NCBI GenBank assembly: GCA_032718565.1
Contig: JAVGVS010000671.1
Coordinates: forward strand, 62,001-126,000
Source: Distichodus sexfasciatus
Lineage: Eukaryota; Chordata; Actinopteri; Characiformes; Distichodontidae
Direction of reading: 5' to 3'
DNA length: 64,000 nucleotides
The position numbers and the translations under genes are program-made. A model generated the notes under the pieces. It was not told the origin of the DNA. It ran no database searches and saw nothing but the letters and a program-made list of their open reading frames with translations. Shown here one piece after another: positions 1 to 11,745 of the stretch; the first letter of the stretch is position 1; every line of letters starts with the position of its first letter.

Positions 1-144
1 AATCAGATGTTATTGGCGCAATCCCTGCAAAATGAAAGGATTTAGGGAACATTACCAGATGCAATTAGACCACGAACATCTGATTCATTGTAAATTGTAA
101 TTTTCTTAATTAGCAAATTATAGAAACTGCCTTTAAACATGTTC

Positions 145-378
145 TGGGCTCACACACTCAGTCACACCTTAGGCGATCAATTTAATGTTGCCAGTCAACC
201 TATATTGCATGCTTTTGGACCGTGGTAGGAAACCAAAACCCCTGGAGCAAACCTATGTAAACACAGGGAGAGCATGCACACTCCACACAGAAAGACGCTG
301 CGGCCGACCCGGAGATTGAAGCCAGGACCTTCCCGCTGTGAGACGGCAGCGCCAACCACTGCGCCACTGTGCCGTCTC
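145..378 (-). repeat. tRNA-derived SINE, family B (GGCACGGTGGCGCAG type)
   Basis: Reverse-oriented copy of a very common fish repeat. Read on the minus strand it starts with a tRNA-like head (A-box-like TGGCGCAGTGGTTGG), followed by the typical body with TTTCTGTGTGGAGT and a box like TTTCCTCC around the GCATGC motif. It is diverged and lacks the 3' tail seen in other copies. Chance open frames across it are not genes. Confidence 0.8.
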
Positions 379-819
379 AAGACAAATATTAATTAAATAT
401 AATATCAGGACGTGTGATTGTAATGAGGCACGTGAATGTGGTGAAATGAGGAAGGCAGAGTCGAGCGCGAATGCAGGCAGAGCTGAGCGCATAAAGACAA
501 GATATCTTTTCTCACCAAAGTTTCACTGCACACTCAGAATTTTGGCAACAAAATAAACCCATACATTTTAAGACAGAAAGCGCAGTTAGTGTAAAATTCG
601 ATCTCAGACTTTGGATATCAAATACCGGCTGGAATTATCTCCAGATTCTGATGCGATTCCAATATCATTGCGCATCCCTATTGTAAGTGTCTCACTAAAG
701 TGTTAGTGAAAGTGGGGCTGGGTTTGGTGACACTTATAGCGGGTCCCGAGGAGACGGGAAAAGTGGGGAATTGGTGTTAAAGCCAGAAAGGGGTTGGTGA
801 GGGTGTTTGCCCGGAATCC

Positions 820-1112
820 AGTGTGTGTGTGTGTGTGTGTGTGGCCATGTATTTATCGCATTGTGGGGACCTTTTTTTGGGCTTTGTGGAGACATTTGAG
901 AGGTCCCCATGAGGAAAAATGACTTTTATAGAAAATGTGCTTGTTTTATTTGAGAAACTAAAAGAGGTAAAAGATGTGTTTTTGGTTACTGAGGTTAAGG
1001 TTAAGGTTAGGATTAGGTGTAAAATTATATACATCTAGTCATTATGGGAGTCTATGGAAGGACACACAAAGATAGTAATACAAGACTGTGTGTGTGTGTG
1101 TGTGTGTGTGCG
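820..1112 (+). repeat. TG-flanked interspersed repeat, copy 1
   Basis: A 230-base body lies between two (TG)n tracts (about 821-842 and 1089-1112). It contains the words TGTGGGGACC, GGTCCCCAT, a GGTTAAGGTTAAGG stretch and AAAGATAGTAATACAAGACTG. The same order of words recurs at 39.85 kb and 40.47 kb, each time beside CA/TG repeats, so this is a repeat family and not unique sequence. Confidence 0.65.
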
Positions 1113-1457
1113 CGTTTGTGAGAGAGAGTTCCTACAATGACAAGTGATGTAATGAGATTTTACACCCTGTACCCATCAGGCCAGAGCGCTGACCAGGTTA
1201 AGATTTTGTTCCCATCCTCATCACACCAGCAGAAGGTGATCAGTGCTGAGATGTGTAAAGGACTGGAAATGAATCAATACATCTCCAAGGACAAGAATAG
1301 AAGATTTGGCAACTCTTCACAAGGTTTAAATTTGCAGTGTTGCGAGGTGCCTCCCTTCTCTTGGCTCTAGTTGTGAACGGTTGTTGCACCTGCTGTTTAT
1401 GTTGCATTATTAACATCCAGCTGAATTTACACTAGGCTATTGAGTGCCTCATCGAGT

Positions 1458-1495
1458 GTGTGTGTGTGTGTGTGAAAGAGAGAGAGAGAGAGAGA
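1458..1495. repeat. Compound (TG)n/(GA)n microsatellite
   Basis: Pure TG dinucleotides pass directly into GA dinucleotides. No gene lies in the surrounding 1113-1870, which otherwise holds a CCCTCT tract at about 1704-1740 and an (AC)n tract at about 1799-1829. Confidence 0.9.
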
Positions 1496-1795
1496 GGCTG
1501 AGTGTAAGAAGCCAGAGGAAATTAGATTATGTGTGCTTTTAGTGATGTAGAAAAGTCTCCTCAATGAAAATGCTAAACAGAGCCTCAAGCTAAACAATTC
1601 ACTCAGCCATAAATCAGACGCGCATGAGCGTTACCCAACATCCCACTCGTTCTGGAGCTTTGGCAAGGTGACTAAAGAGCAGAATGCATTTTCTATTGTA
1701 ACTCTCCCTCCCTCTCTCCCTCTCTCCCTCTCTCTCTCCATCCCTCCATGCCTCCCCCAGACACATGTACACATTTCTGTGACCATGTATGCATC

Positions 1796-1830
<35 letters not shown>

Positions 1831-1870
1831 AAAAACTCATACATCAGGTTTGGTGGTAACAACTTTGGGG

Positions 1871-2116
1871 GCAGTTGGTGGCGTAACGGTCAGGGTGTTT
1901 GCCCCCACGATCAGAAGGTCGCAGGTTCAACCACCGAGGAACTTTTGAGCAAGGTACCGTCCCCAAGCTCTGCTCTCTGGCCGCTGCCCTTGTTAGCTGC
2001 CCACTGCTCCTTCACAGATGGGTCAAATGCAGAGGTCACATGCGTGTGACTCTCTGTTTAATGCCTGAGTGAATCTGCTGCGTTCAAATGGACAGATAAT
2101 TACACTTTCACATTAT
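1871..2116 (+). repeat. tRNA-derived SINE, family A (copy 1)
   Basis: The head carries A-box-like TGGTGGCGTAACGGT and B-box-like GGTTCAACC, matching RNA polymerase III promoter boxes of a tRNA ancestor. The body has the family words GTCCCCAAGC, GCCCACTGCTCCTTCAC and GGGTCAAATGCAGAGG. At least ten copies occur in the window in both orientations. Confidence 0.85.
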
Positions 2117-2242
2117 GGAGGTCTTCCTCATCTCCTCATCTCATTACCATCAAAAAATCCAGTCAAAATGTTTGTGTTCTAATTTGAACTACACATGAAC
2201 AGCAGGACTGTTATAAAGTCTGCTACAAAACTGGGAGTTTAA

Positions 2243-2935
2243 GGCCCTGTACACACATAGCTGGGTATTTATAAAAACAGATATTTTTTGCGGCTGTCGC
2301 CCACACAACCGGCTATTTTTGAAAACGCAGGTTAAAATGGAGATTTCTGAAGACGCCAGCTTCAGTGACTGTGTGGATGGGAAAACAGAGTTTTAAGTTC
2401 ATAGTGGCATAAGTGTGTGACAGGAAATGCGTTGACGTCAGGTGTGCGGCGTTTGTTTACGTTGAAGACTGAAGATGGATACTGTCAGAGCAGCGATTCT
2501 CGTCTCCCTTATTCAGGCTATTTGTGCTGGTTTGCGCCTGCTAACGCAGCTGATTATTAAGAACATCGAGGAGTAAAGGAGAAGGAGCACTTTGAGGAGA
2601 AGCCTTGCTTTTCTCGTTGTTCAACCCAACAACTGAGAACCATATCCCGTCAACACCGACCCCACCCGTTCTGGAGCAGACCCGGATGTACCTCTGAATG
2701 GTGGAAAAATTTTAAGTGTGAAATTGTCCTACCAGAAGAACGGCACAAAAATCACGAGCTTCTGTCCTATCCAGGATTCTGATTGGCTGGACACATGGCT
2801 CGACGGCACATTTATCCGAATTCGTATGTACAGAGACATTTTTGAAAACAGGCTCATGTGTACGAAGTTATTTTCGAAAACGGAGGAGAAACAATATCCC
2901 TTTTTATAAATACCCGGGTACGTGCGTACAGGGCC
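2243..2935. mobile_element. Harbinger-like nonautonomous DNA transposon
   Basis: The ends are inverted copies: GGCCCTGTAC at the left and GTACAGGGCC at the right, with similarity continuing inward for about 45 bases (GGGTATTTATAAAAA on both arms). The roughly 690-base interior has short open frames but no recognisable transposase. The flanks do not show a clear 3-bp target duplication, so the superfamily rests on the GGCC...TGTAC end style only. Confidence 0.6.
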
Positions 2936-3094
2936 GCAAATAAAGTGGTCAGTGAAATTCTTGTTGTAAGTTGCAGAATGTATCTGGCTTGTTTAACACA
3001 CAGTGCTGGATCTCATCAGTTGGCTCAGATTGAATATATAGGAGGGAGATCACTTTATTACTTGCCACCTTGCAGCAAAGCAGATCTGTTTCAG

Positions 3095-3166
3095 CTCGAC
3101 TTCTCCCTCCCTCCCTCTCTCCCTCTCTCCCTCTCTCCCTCTCTCTCTCCCTCTCTCTCTCTCACT
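3095..3166. repeat. CT-rich simple repeat
   Basis: Repeated CCCTCT/CTCTCC units make a polypyrimidine tract. Open frames reading SLSPSL repeats on either strand here are artefacts of the repeat. A weaker CT-rich stretch follows at 3280-3360. Confidence 0.85.
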
Positions 3167-4014
3167 GGGATAATGGCAAAGCCTATCAGAGCACAGTGGG
3201 AGACGCAGAGCGAGCAGCCAACAGCAGCCTGCCACAGCGGGATCTAGGAACTCTGTAGCTGTCTCACAGATGTGTCTTATGCTCTCTCTCTCCCCTACCG
3301 TCTCTCTGTAATTTGTCCGTCTGCCTTTGTCCTTCTTTTGTGCCCTCTCTCTCTCTCACCGCAGCATTCCTGGTCACATGCAGATGAAATCACATGCCTT
3401 GTCCCGTTTACTCTCCTTCAAGAAATCAAACCAGCAATTACAGCCTTGATTTCATAACACACTAAACATCTCCTAACGACATAATTATCTCACAATCTAA
3501 AAACCATGTTATACTTTGAGGTTTGAGATTGTGATGTGTAAAATACTGCATGCACTTGTTTTCCTGAGACATCCTGATTTCACTTCCTGTCTGTAGGGTT
3601 TAAATGAAAAAGACATGCATCAAAGTACAGCAGGAAGATCCAGGCTCCAGATTTTCACCTTCGAATGGTAAGTGCATCACAATTAGAGCTGTAAGATTCT
3701 GTTCTGTTTTAGGGCTGGGCTTCCTCTGAGTCACTCACTAAACTGATCCGGGTGAGCGAGTCACTTGAGTCACTTGAGTCAGCGTTGCCAAATCTCCAGC
3801 TGAATCCTGTTTTTCATAGAAGACACTGCACGAGGCTTGTGATGAGAATAAACGCACGTCCAAATAAATGACTAAGTATCAAGACAAGGCTACCAGAGCG
3901 GCAAATATTTATCATCAAGTGGCACTAGAGGAAGTTAACCAGCGGATTCATTGTGTGTGTGGTTTGGGGAGCGCTAACCCGCGTGTGTGTGATTCAGGGT
4001 GCGTTTCCCAAAAG

Positions 4015-4685
4015 CATAGTTGCTAACTACATTAGCAACACTATACTAGTCGCTAATGTACACTAAGATAGTCGTTAATGTACACTGTTAGTTGCTAATG
4101 TACACTGTGTTAGTTGCTAATGTACACTGTGTTAGTTGCTAATGTACACTATGCTAGCTGCTAATGTACACTATGCTAGCTGCTAATGTACACTATGTTA
4201 GTCGTTAATGTACACTGTTAGTTGCTAATATACACTATGTTAGTCGTTAATGTACACTGTTAGTTGCTAATGTACACTATGCTAGCTGCTAATGCACACA
4301 ATGCTAGCTACTAATGTACACAATGCTAGCTGCTAATGTACACAATGCTAGCTGCTAATGTACACTGTTAGTTGCTAATGTACATTATGCTAGCTGCTAA
4401 TGCACACAATGCTAGCTGCTAATGTACATGATGCTAGTTGCTAATGTACACTATGCTAGCTGCTAATGTACACTATGTTAGCTGCTTATGTACACTGTTA
4501 GTTGCTAATGTACACTACGGTAGCTGCTAATGTACACTATGCTAGCTGCTAATGCACACTATGCTAGTTGCTAATTGCTAATTTACACTATCCTGGTTGC
4601 TAATGTACACTGTGTTAGTTGCTAATGTAGTGTACATTAGCAACTAACATAGTGTACATTAGCAATGTGCACTATGCTAGCTGCT
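4015..4685. repeat. GCTAATGTACAC minisatellite
   Basis: About 30 tandem, imperfect units of 20-24 bases built on GCTAATGTACACTATGCTA. Unit variants alternate between TGTTAGTTGCTAATG and TATGCTAGCTGCTAATG. Near 4618-4680 the unit turns round (TGTACATTAGCAAC), so the array contains a short internal inversion. The flanks at about 3713 and 5044 carry GGGCTGGGC and GCCCAACTC, so the array may sit inside an old MITE; this is uncertain. Confidence 0.85.
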
Positions 4686-5045
4686 GACAGATTTACTCAT
4701 GAATGTGTGTTCTTCGCACCGCGCTAATGATTCGACTGACCCGAGTCGCGTAGTCTACAAAGAGGATTCAGCTCTGTAGGAAGTTGTTATGATCCCTCTT
4801 TTGAGGGTGGTGGTGCAAATGAACTGTACGTTGTGAGATTTTTAGCAGCTGTACTTGCTACTATGGCTGAATTGATCTGGTAATGAGTTTGTAATGATAA
4901 GATGTATGTACGTGATGGGGTTTATATTTTAGTCATGGTGTAGTTAGGACTCGATGGATTGGGGTTAATGGAGACCTCAGATTCGTGAGTTATTTTATGG
5001 ATCCGGTGATTAACCCGGGTGAGTCATCAATCGCCCAACTCTAAT

Positions 5046-6340
5046 CACAATGCTGAGTTTAAAAAAAGACCCTTTGAAGCACTTCACTCTCCCAACTTTT
5101 CTACTACAGCTATAGCTGAGATTATCCAGAGTAAATTTTGCTGAAATCAATTTAAAAGCATCATAAAACTTTTTCTTCAAATGGATTTTTTGTGCAGCAC
5201 CGGCACAGAAGCACAGGAAGCCACTTCTGTCTTCTGCCTCTTCTATTGTGCAATGATCACACACTTTCTCTCCCCGTAAAGGCCTTTTTGTGTCTGCCCA
5301 CTGAGACTACTCACAACTCAGCAAGGTTTTGTCTTTGCATAAGTGACACAGACGAGATTCTTCTCCAGCAACATCACAACACTTCCCTGAATCACGCCTA
5401 TGTTTGGATCCCAGATTAGAAATCGTTAGTGGGTTTCAGAGTTCTATTATTAGGTCTATAAATTAAACATTTCTGGAACATTGGTGACAAGGTGCCTTCA
5501 TCGCTGGAAGTAACTTGTTATTTCACCAGTAATTTTCTCCAGCTCCATCTCTGTCTTTCTCTCTTTTTTGATGATCAGCCTTTAGTCTTTAGAGCCAGGA
5601 GAAGGCGCTGTGGAAATTGAAACCCTTATCGTCCGTGAGCGTCCTGCCACCCGGTTCCCCTGACAGGATATCCTGCGGGGCGGCACCAGTAAGTGGAGCT
5701 TACTTTAATATGACAGCGCCGTATTTCACAGCAGCTCCAGCGGGCAGGGTGGCAGAACGGCGGGCAGCAGGCAGGTATGCAGGCGCTGTGCTACACTAGC
5801 CAGGGGAACTGTGGGATACTGGAGTGTCTGAGTGAGCTGGGCCTCTGGGCTGCCCTCAGGTGCCACCACAGCCATGTCTACTTCAGTCAGACAGTCTCTT
5901 AATGCTCTCTGTGATAAACAGCATTGCAGTCAATCTGAACAGCCCAAATTCTGCCCTGTAGCAAATGCAGCAACCTCTGATTGCCAGATTTTTGAACAGC
6001 TGCTGTGTTTTTGGAGATTCATTTGAATTGATTTCAACTCTGAACACCTTTAGATCATGAATCATGTTTTCAGCATCTTTAACAAATATAAATTATAAGC
6101 TGCTTTATTTTTTAAAAAATCAGACATAACTGGTCAAATATGCCATTTAAATGTAATTCATTAACACTAAAGCAGCACATGTAAATGAATATATATTTAA
6201 AACCAATAATAAATGTAAGAAATGTGTTTTATTAGAAAAGTGGTCCTTCTCATAAAAGAGTTGGAGAGGTCAAGCTATGATTCTCTTTTACATAAAACCT
6301 GTACATCACTGTTCTTGTTTAATCCTCTACATATATAATA
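5046..6340. other. Unassigned intronic sequence
   Basis: No repeat family, splice-flanked coding frame or RNA gene is recognised. The short open frames here have no domain signature. Confidence 0.5.
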
Positions 6341-6348
6341 TCTGATAT

Positions 6349-6549
6349 CAGTTGGTGGTATAATGGTTAGTTGACGCTGTGACCAGAAGGTCACTGCTTC
6401 GAATCCCAGACTGGTAAAGGTACCACTGAGGTACTGTCCCCAAGCGCCACTCAGGTCAGCTTCCCACTGTTCCCACACGGATGGGTCAAATGCAGAGGCC
6501 ACATTTGGTTGTGGTGCAGTTGACAATGATAAATAATCTCTCACTTTCA
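6349..6549 (+). repeat. tRNA-derived SINE, family A (copy 2)
   Basis: Head GTTGGTGGTATAATGG with a B-box-like TTCGAATCCC, then GTACTGTCCCCAAGC and GGGTCAAATGCAGAGG, ending in the AATAATC/TCACTTTCA tail typical of the family. Confidence 0.85.
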
Positions 6550-6825
6550 TATGGCATGCAAGTGGCTGTTAATGCTGTATAAATGATGGAAGTGGTTTTC
6601 ATTAAGGTAAAAACGGAGTCTCCTTCAGTTCACTGTAATTAACCATCTCTATGCAGGACTAGTGTGCGCACTTCAGTTACGGAGCCCACAAAAAACAAGA
6701 ATTAAGTGTTGCTGTCCGTGGTCCTGAGTTCAGAGCTAATGCGCTGTCCAGGGTTCTGAAATGAGAAGTTTCCTACAAACTTTCATACAATATTTACTAA
6801 ATATGGCACAATGGCACTTTTTTAA

Positions 6826-7447
6826 TGTCTGATACCGATGTTGTAAATTTGGATATCTGTTGATACAGATACAAATCTGATACAGTCTCTGAGTCTTTTT
6901 AAAACAGAAAATGCTGTAAAAATGTCTGAATACATGACTGAGATTATTTTGTTATGCTTCAGGAAATACTTGACTTAAATCCTGTTTTCTTAACTAAAAC
7001 AATATAATAATTACACACCCATATGTATATGCTAAATTATTCATTATCAAAGTAACATCTCAAAATTGATTCGTTTATTAGTACAGTTGTGTAATTTTTT
7101 GACGGTCCCCAAATCTGCATTGCTAAAACCATCAGGAGCACGGAGACTGCGAGTGAGAGCTGGTGTTGTTAAGGAAATTAAACAGTATAATCATGTGATT
7201 TGATTTTGGGGTTGTAGTGTGTTGCATTGCTTGTTCTGCTCATTGTCATATCAATATGTATGAATTAGCGTGAAAGTCAAACAATAAACCAGCTTTACCG
7301 CAGTAACACTTCCCATGCAGAACCAATAGTGTGTGCACACATTTAGAGATTGGCTCCATAGATTGGCCCAATGCCACCGATACCCGATCCAGCTATTTGA
7401 GTCGTTATCAGACCGATATTAGATTCACCTATTGGATCAGTCCCATC
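6826..7447 (-). mobile_element. hAT-like element, reverse copy of the 20.4-kb family
   Basis: On the minus strand, the stretch around 7180-7320 matches the element at 20384-21506. Shared words are GTTACTGCGGTAAAGC, then a region with GCAGAACAAGCAA. The outer parts carry the GATACCGAT / ATCAGACCGATA words seen at the ends of such elements. It is diverged and I cannot fix its exact ends. Confidence 0.55.
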
Positions 7448-7459
7448 TTTAATATTTAC

Positions 7460-9020
7460 CTGGGAAATAAGTGCCAGAAAATGCAGCAAATACACGTACA
7501 CCCTGATTAACACTTCACCTTAATTACTTATCTTCAAGTTACTTTCTTTCTCCTTTAATCTTCCCCTGTAGGCGTCCACGTAACAATCATTCCCATTATA
7601 ATTAAGACTTTCATCCACTGAGCTTTGATCAAACAGACATAAAATCAAAGGTGTGGCTCATGGAGACAATGCTTCATGACTTATTTTCTGACTCATATTA
7701 AGAGCTGAAAAGAGTCCAGAGCCCCAGCATGTCCCTCTCACTACTTTCATTTCTTTTCTAGTCCTTGCTATTAAACAGAAAGACACTAAAATCTCTCCGA
7801 AGCAATAAGTTCAGCTCTTTTTCAGCTGTTAGCGATAGATGTTGCTGTAGTCACAGTTCTTACTCTGCTACTAAATTGAGAACACTCTGCTAACAGCCCT
7901 TATGTAATTGGTTTCTGACCTTGAAGATACAGTTTTCACACGCACACATACACACACACGGATCTGATAAGCAACTTTTGTTATTGTGTTCATTGTGGTG
8001 TGACCTCGTCAGAATAAAGCCTCCCTCCTCCTCCTTTCTTTGTCAAAAATGTTTAGGAAGGACATTTTGTGGGCTGAAAAAGTTCCGAAAAAAAGCTAAA
8101 AGGCTTTGTCCACAGTGCTGAGTGATGGAATCAATAATAAAAAGCCTAGTAATCACTCTCTAAACTCTGAATCATCACTATGCCCTCTGAGTTCCACCAA
8201 CAGTTTGTGAGAGGTTTGACGGCAGGGTCTCGCAGCGGCCTTGTTTTTTGGGGTTATTGGCAGCTTATATTTTGGTAAGCACATGTTCTGTACGTGCTTG
8301 ACAGTTGATTCAGGAATAACAGGACGCACATCTATAATCAGTGTCAGGGAGAGTAGAGAGGGAGGGCCGATTCAGACATTTGGCTAATTTAGTGTTATGT
8401 CCGGACAGTTGTTCTGACCAAACTGGGCACTAAACCCTAACTGACATTCTGGAAGATACTTGGGACATAATGTTGGCTTTGGTTAGGATTGTTTGTTTAT
8501 TCATAATTAAATGCATTGAATGGTATAAAAAGAAGGTGAGTGCGGCCCAGTAGGGATGTCCATATCTACAGTGGGTTTACGTGTTTGTTACACTAGTATT
8601 TCAGATGGGAAGAGTGATACAGCCGATGCCAGTGAGAGCTTTTACATGCAGAGTTCTTACTGAGATTTTTTGGTTTTGCTGAATTTTGAGGATTTAATGC
8701 ACACTTTTCTTGCTATGAAACATGACTTGCTATTTGAGTTGAGCTGATTGTTTTAAAAATGATTACTTGAAAATAACATAGCTAAAGGAATGGTGAAAGT
8801 GTAAATCCATTTTATTAAAAGTGGCAATTTATCTAATAAAGTTTCATCTTTATTATATTTGTTTTTTTTTACCCTAACCCTGACCCTAGATGCAATAAAG
8901 GAAATGAGATGTTAACTGATGAAAGACACACGCCAGAAATATCCATATCAATAACATTTTAAAATAATAATAATGAGTAGACCACAGAAAATCAGCATTA
9001 TATCTAATTCAACACTTACC
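7460..9020. other. Unassigned intronic sequence
   Basis: AT-rich sequence without a recognised gene or repeat family. A poly-T run with ACCCTAACCCTGACCCT at about 8860-8887 is telomere-like by chance and only two units long. Confidence 0.5.
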
Positions 9021-9029
9021 ATTTTCAAC

Positions 9030-9165
9030 ATTTAGCAGATGCTCTTATCCAGAGCGACTTCCGTTTTCCCAATTTCAGGGACAGTTTCCCTGAGAGCAGT
9101 GTGAGGTTAAGGGTCTTGCTCAGGGACCCAGTGGTGGTAGTGTTGGAGGAGGAATTTAAACCGGT
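9030..9165 (-). repeat. Family C SINE-like repeat (CATTTAGCAGATGCTCTTATCC type)
   Basis: Carries the widespread fish words CATTTAGCAGATGCTCTTAT, AGAGCGACTTCC, GGGACAGTTTCCCTGAG and TTAAGGGTCTTGCTCAGGG. In other copies the far end is tRNA-like on the opposite strand, so this copy is taken as reverse oriented. Confidence 0.75.
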
Positions 9166-9349
9166 TGGTCTACCAGTCGACCAATTATCTGCTGGTCCAA
9201 TTATCGAGGGCTGATATTAGGCATTTTGCTGACTATCTGTATCTGTGTTTAATTTAGTCTAGCACAGATATTAAGTAATTATTGATACAAGGTGCGCTAC
9301 TGTGGCTCCACTGCTGTCTCTTTTTCCCTCTGTGCTGTTTGCTCTCGAC

Positions 9350-9510
9350 TCGCTTGGTTGGTGTTGGTGGCCTAGAGGCCTGTCTGGCACTACCATCATT
9401 GGGTCCCTGAGCAAGACCCTTAACCCCAAGTTGCTCCAGGGAGACTGAGCCTGAAATGAAAGTCTCTCTGGATAAGAGCGTCTGCTAAATGCCATAAAAG
9501 TAAATGTAAA
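9350..9510 (+). repeat. Family C SINE nested in the GTCGACC element
   Basis: Plus-oriented: tRNA-like head with GGTGGCCTAGAGG, then GGGTCCCTGAGCAAGACCC, CTCCAGGGAGACTG and GGATAAGAGCGTCTGCTAAATG. It is the mirror image of the copy at 9030-9165. Confidence 0.75.
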
Positions 9511-9708
9511 TATAAACGGCTATATGTCACACGAGTAGTAGCCAATCATCGCCGAAGCCTTGTTGTCTCTCACAACACATTCACACACGAGCGCAGCATG
9601 AAGCTCCGAGAAGGAGAAGAGGAGAGAGTGTCAGCTGAGCTTGGTGTTCATAAAATTTGAAATTGACAGATCTTATTTTTTATTTTGCATATTGGTTCTA
9701 AATATCAG

Positions 9709-10292
9709 CAGAGGTGGGTAGTAATGCACTACGTAACATTTACTTGAGTAACTTCTTGGATAAACTGCACTTGTAAGAGTAGTTTTTATACAACATACTT
9801 TTTACTTTTACTTGAGTATATTTGCGAAAAAATAACGCTACTTTTACTCCGTTACATTGAGCGACATTCCACTCGCTACTGTTATCCAATGAGCGATCTG
9901 CTTGTTTTGTCAGAAAATCTCCTCCTAAATGACTCTTCCACCAATCAAACGGAGCTAGGCAGTCACATGATCACACACAAAACATGTGCGGACACACACA
10001 GAGATACATACACACACACACACATACATTGTTACACGCACATAATATTGTTTGGTAATATCCAAACACATTGTACATTGTTATTTTATATTTTTAATTA
10101 TATGATAAACCAATTAATCTTTAATTTACTCAGAAGCTACTCAGTACTTGAGTAGTTTTTTCACTGAGCACTTTTTACTCTTACTTGAGTAAATTTTTGG
10201 ATGACTACTTTTTACTTTTACTTGAGTAATATTATTCTAAAGTAACAATACTCCTACTTGAGTAAGATTTTTGGCTACTCTACCCATCTCTG
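9709..10292. mobile_element. hAT MITE (CAGAGGTGGGTAG type)
   Basis: Terminal inverted repeats CAGAGGTGGGTAG and CTACCCATCTCTG enclose several ACTTGAGTA words and an AC microsatellite. This is a familiar fish MITE type with no coding capacity. Flanking octamers AATATCAG and GTTGTCAG agree only in part, consistent with age. Confidence 0.75.
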
Positions 10293-10424
10293 GTTGTCAG
10301 CCCCCATTAACTAGCAATAAACAGTATCGATATCAGCCCTGAAAAAACAGAATCAGTCGACCTCTAATCCTAACCTACGAGACCACCACCACCACCACCA
10401 CCCACTAGACCACTACAACCACAG

Positions 10425-10535
10425 ACAATCTTATCCAGAGGCAGTCTTGTAACTGATTACAGGGACAGTCTCCCTGGAGCAACTTTCGGGTCTAGCTCAG
10501 GGACTCGGTGGTGGTCGTGCTGGGGGGAGGTGGTT
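10425..10535 (-). repeat. Family C SINE fragment
   Basis: Contains TCTTATCCAGAGG, ACAGGGACAGTCTCCCTGGAGCAAC and TCTAGCTCAGGGACTC in the order of the family. A (CCA)n run lies just upstream at about 10383-10402, and an (AC)n run at 10734-10753. Confidence 0.65.
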
Positions 10536-10754
10536 GAGTTTCCACAGGAAGTAATGCTTCTGCAGGTGTGTCTGTGTTAATGGTAAATGTTAATGCTTGT
10601 TCATAGTCATCACCCTTTGTTCCTCTCTCTCTGTCTCTCTCTTTGGATACCAAACCCTTGACACACAGAGCAATAGAGCCTGAGGAGAAGCACTCCATAT
10701 TAAAGTCAAAAAGTCTGAAGAACAACACTTAACACACACACACACACACACACA

Positions 10755-11560
10755 GCCATATACTGTACTTACCAGGCTATAAGCACCACATCCCTGTGAA
10801 CAGTATGGAGTCTGTTTACATCAACTCCACTGTCCTGAGCGATGACAGTCGAGTGCTGCGTCACGGCTACTTTTTCAACCATTACGTACAGATCAAATGT
10901 GAGAATGTGAAAAGCAATACGTGTGATTTGGATTTCCATATCAGCTGCAATTTTACGCTAATTTGATTAAACCTAATTGCATAAGATATAAAATATTCAA
11001 TAGAGTTTAATTAGGAAAGAGGTGCTAAGGCTTTCATTGCCGAGCTGGGTTTGATGTATGGTGCAGTGTTGAGTTAGACTCGGTTTCATCTACATTCCTA
11101 TAATTGGGGAGCTAAATTGGAATCTGAGGAGCAGAAATGATTAAAAGTCAATAACAACAGGACATTTGCCAATTCACTAAATCAAATTAGCCTCCGCAAT
11201 ATGGATCCCAGTGAAAATGAGCTCCCTCTCGTTCTGGTTCCATCTTAATCTTAATGTCAAGGAGTTTCGGGACATCAGCAGTTCTAGATCATTTAAGAAA
11301 CTTCGTGTGGTTCCAGAAAACAGAATGACTGAAGTAAAAATAGGAAAGGAGCTGGTTGAGATAATATAGAATTTTGCCAAATTATTTGACAGGATTACAC
11401 AAGAAGATGCACAACTATGTCTTACACCACCAACAATAAGCAGCGGAAATTATACTCTGTAAAAACACACACGTTAAGTTCAGTGGAAACTTCAATAAAA
11501 CAAATGAGAGAACTTCAGTTGATGCAAGTTATTCTACACAACATGGATTACATAAGTACG
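10755..11560. other. Unassigned intronic sequence
   Basis: No gene, RNA or repeat family recognised on either strand. Confidence 0.5.
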
Positions 11561-11564
11561 CAAT

Positions 11565-11745
11565 AGAGGTCGACCAATCAGAGACTGTTGTGGGCGGGAC
11601 ATTAATTGAAGCATTTAGTCGAGAGCAAACGACACAGAGAGAAGAGACAGCAGTGGAGCCACGGTAGCGCACCTTGTATCAATAATTACTTCATATCGGT
11701 GATGGTCAAAATTAAACACCGACACCGATAACTGCTCGACCCTTA
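11565..11745. mobile_element. Second, inverted copy of the GTCGACC hAT-like element
   Basis: Begins with AGGTCGACCAATC and ends with ACTGCTCGACCC. The segment with CAGCAGTGGAGCCAC and GCGCACCTTGTATCAATAATTA is the reverse complement of part of 9200-9340. Internally deleted, no coding capacity. Confidence 0.6.

Larger units (their letters stand above)
9165..10368. mobile_element. hAT-like 'GTCGACC' element with two nested insertions
   Basis: The ends carry AGTCGACCAATT (left) and AGTCGACCTCTAA (right). The left part (TGATACAAGGTGCGCTAC, then CAGCAGTGGAG-type words on the other strand) is shared, inverted, with 11565-11745. It is broken by a family C SINE at about 9350-9510 and a second hAT MITE at 9709-10292. 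Confidence 0.6.

Noticed and set aside
1871..1990. Possible tRNA gene
   Set aside because: A- and B-box-like words belong to a SINE head; there is no complete cloverleaf.
4015..4685. Possible CRISPR-like array
   Set aside because: Units are contiguous with no spacers, and the genome is vertebrate.
3713..5044. A MITE enclosing the 4-kb minisatellite
   Set aside because: GGGCTGGGC and GCCCAACTC near the two sides are suggestive, but the inverted similarity is too short and inner words are not clearly inverted.
8860..8890. Interstitial telomere repeat
   Set aside because: Only two imperfect CCCTAA-like units beside a poly-T run.
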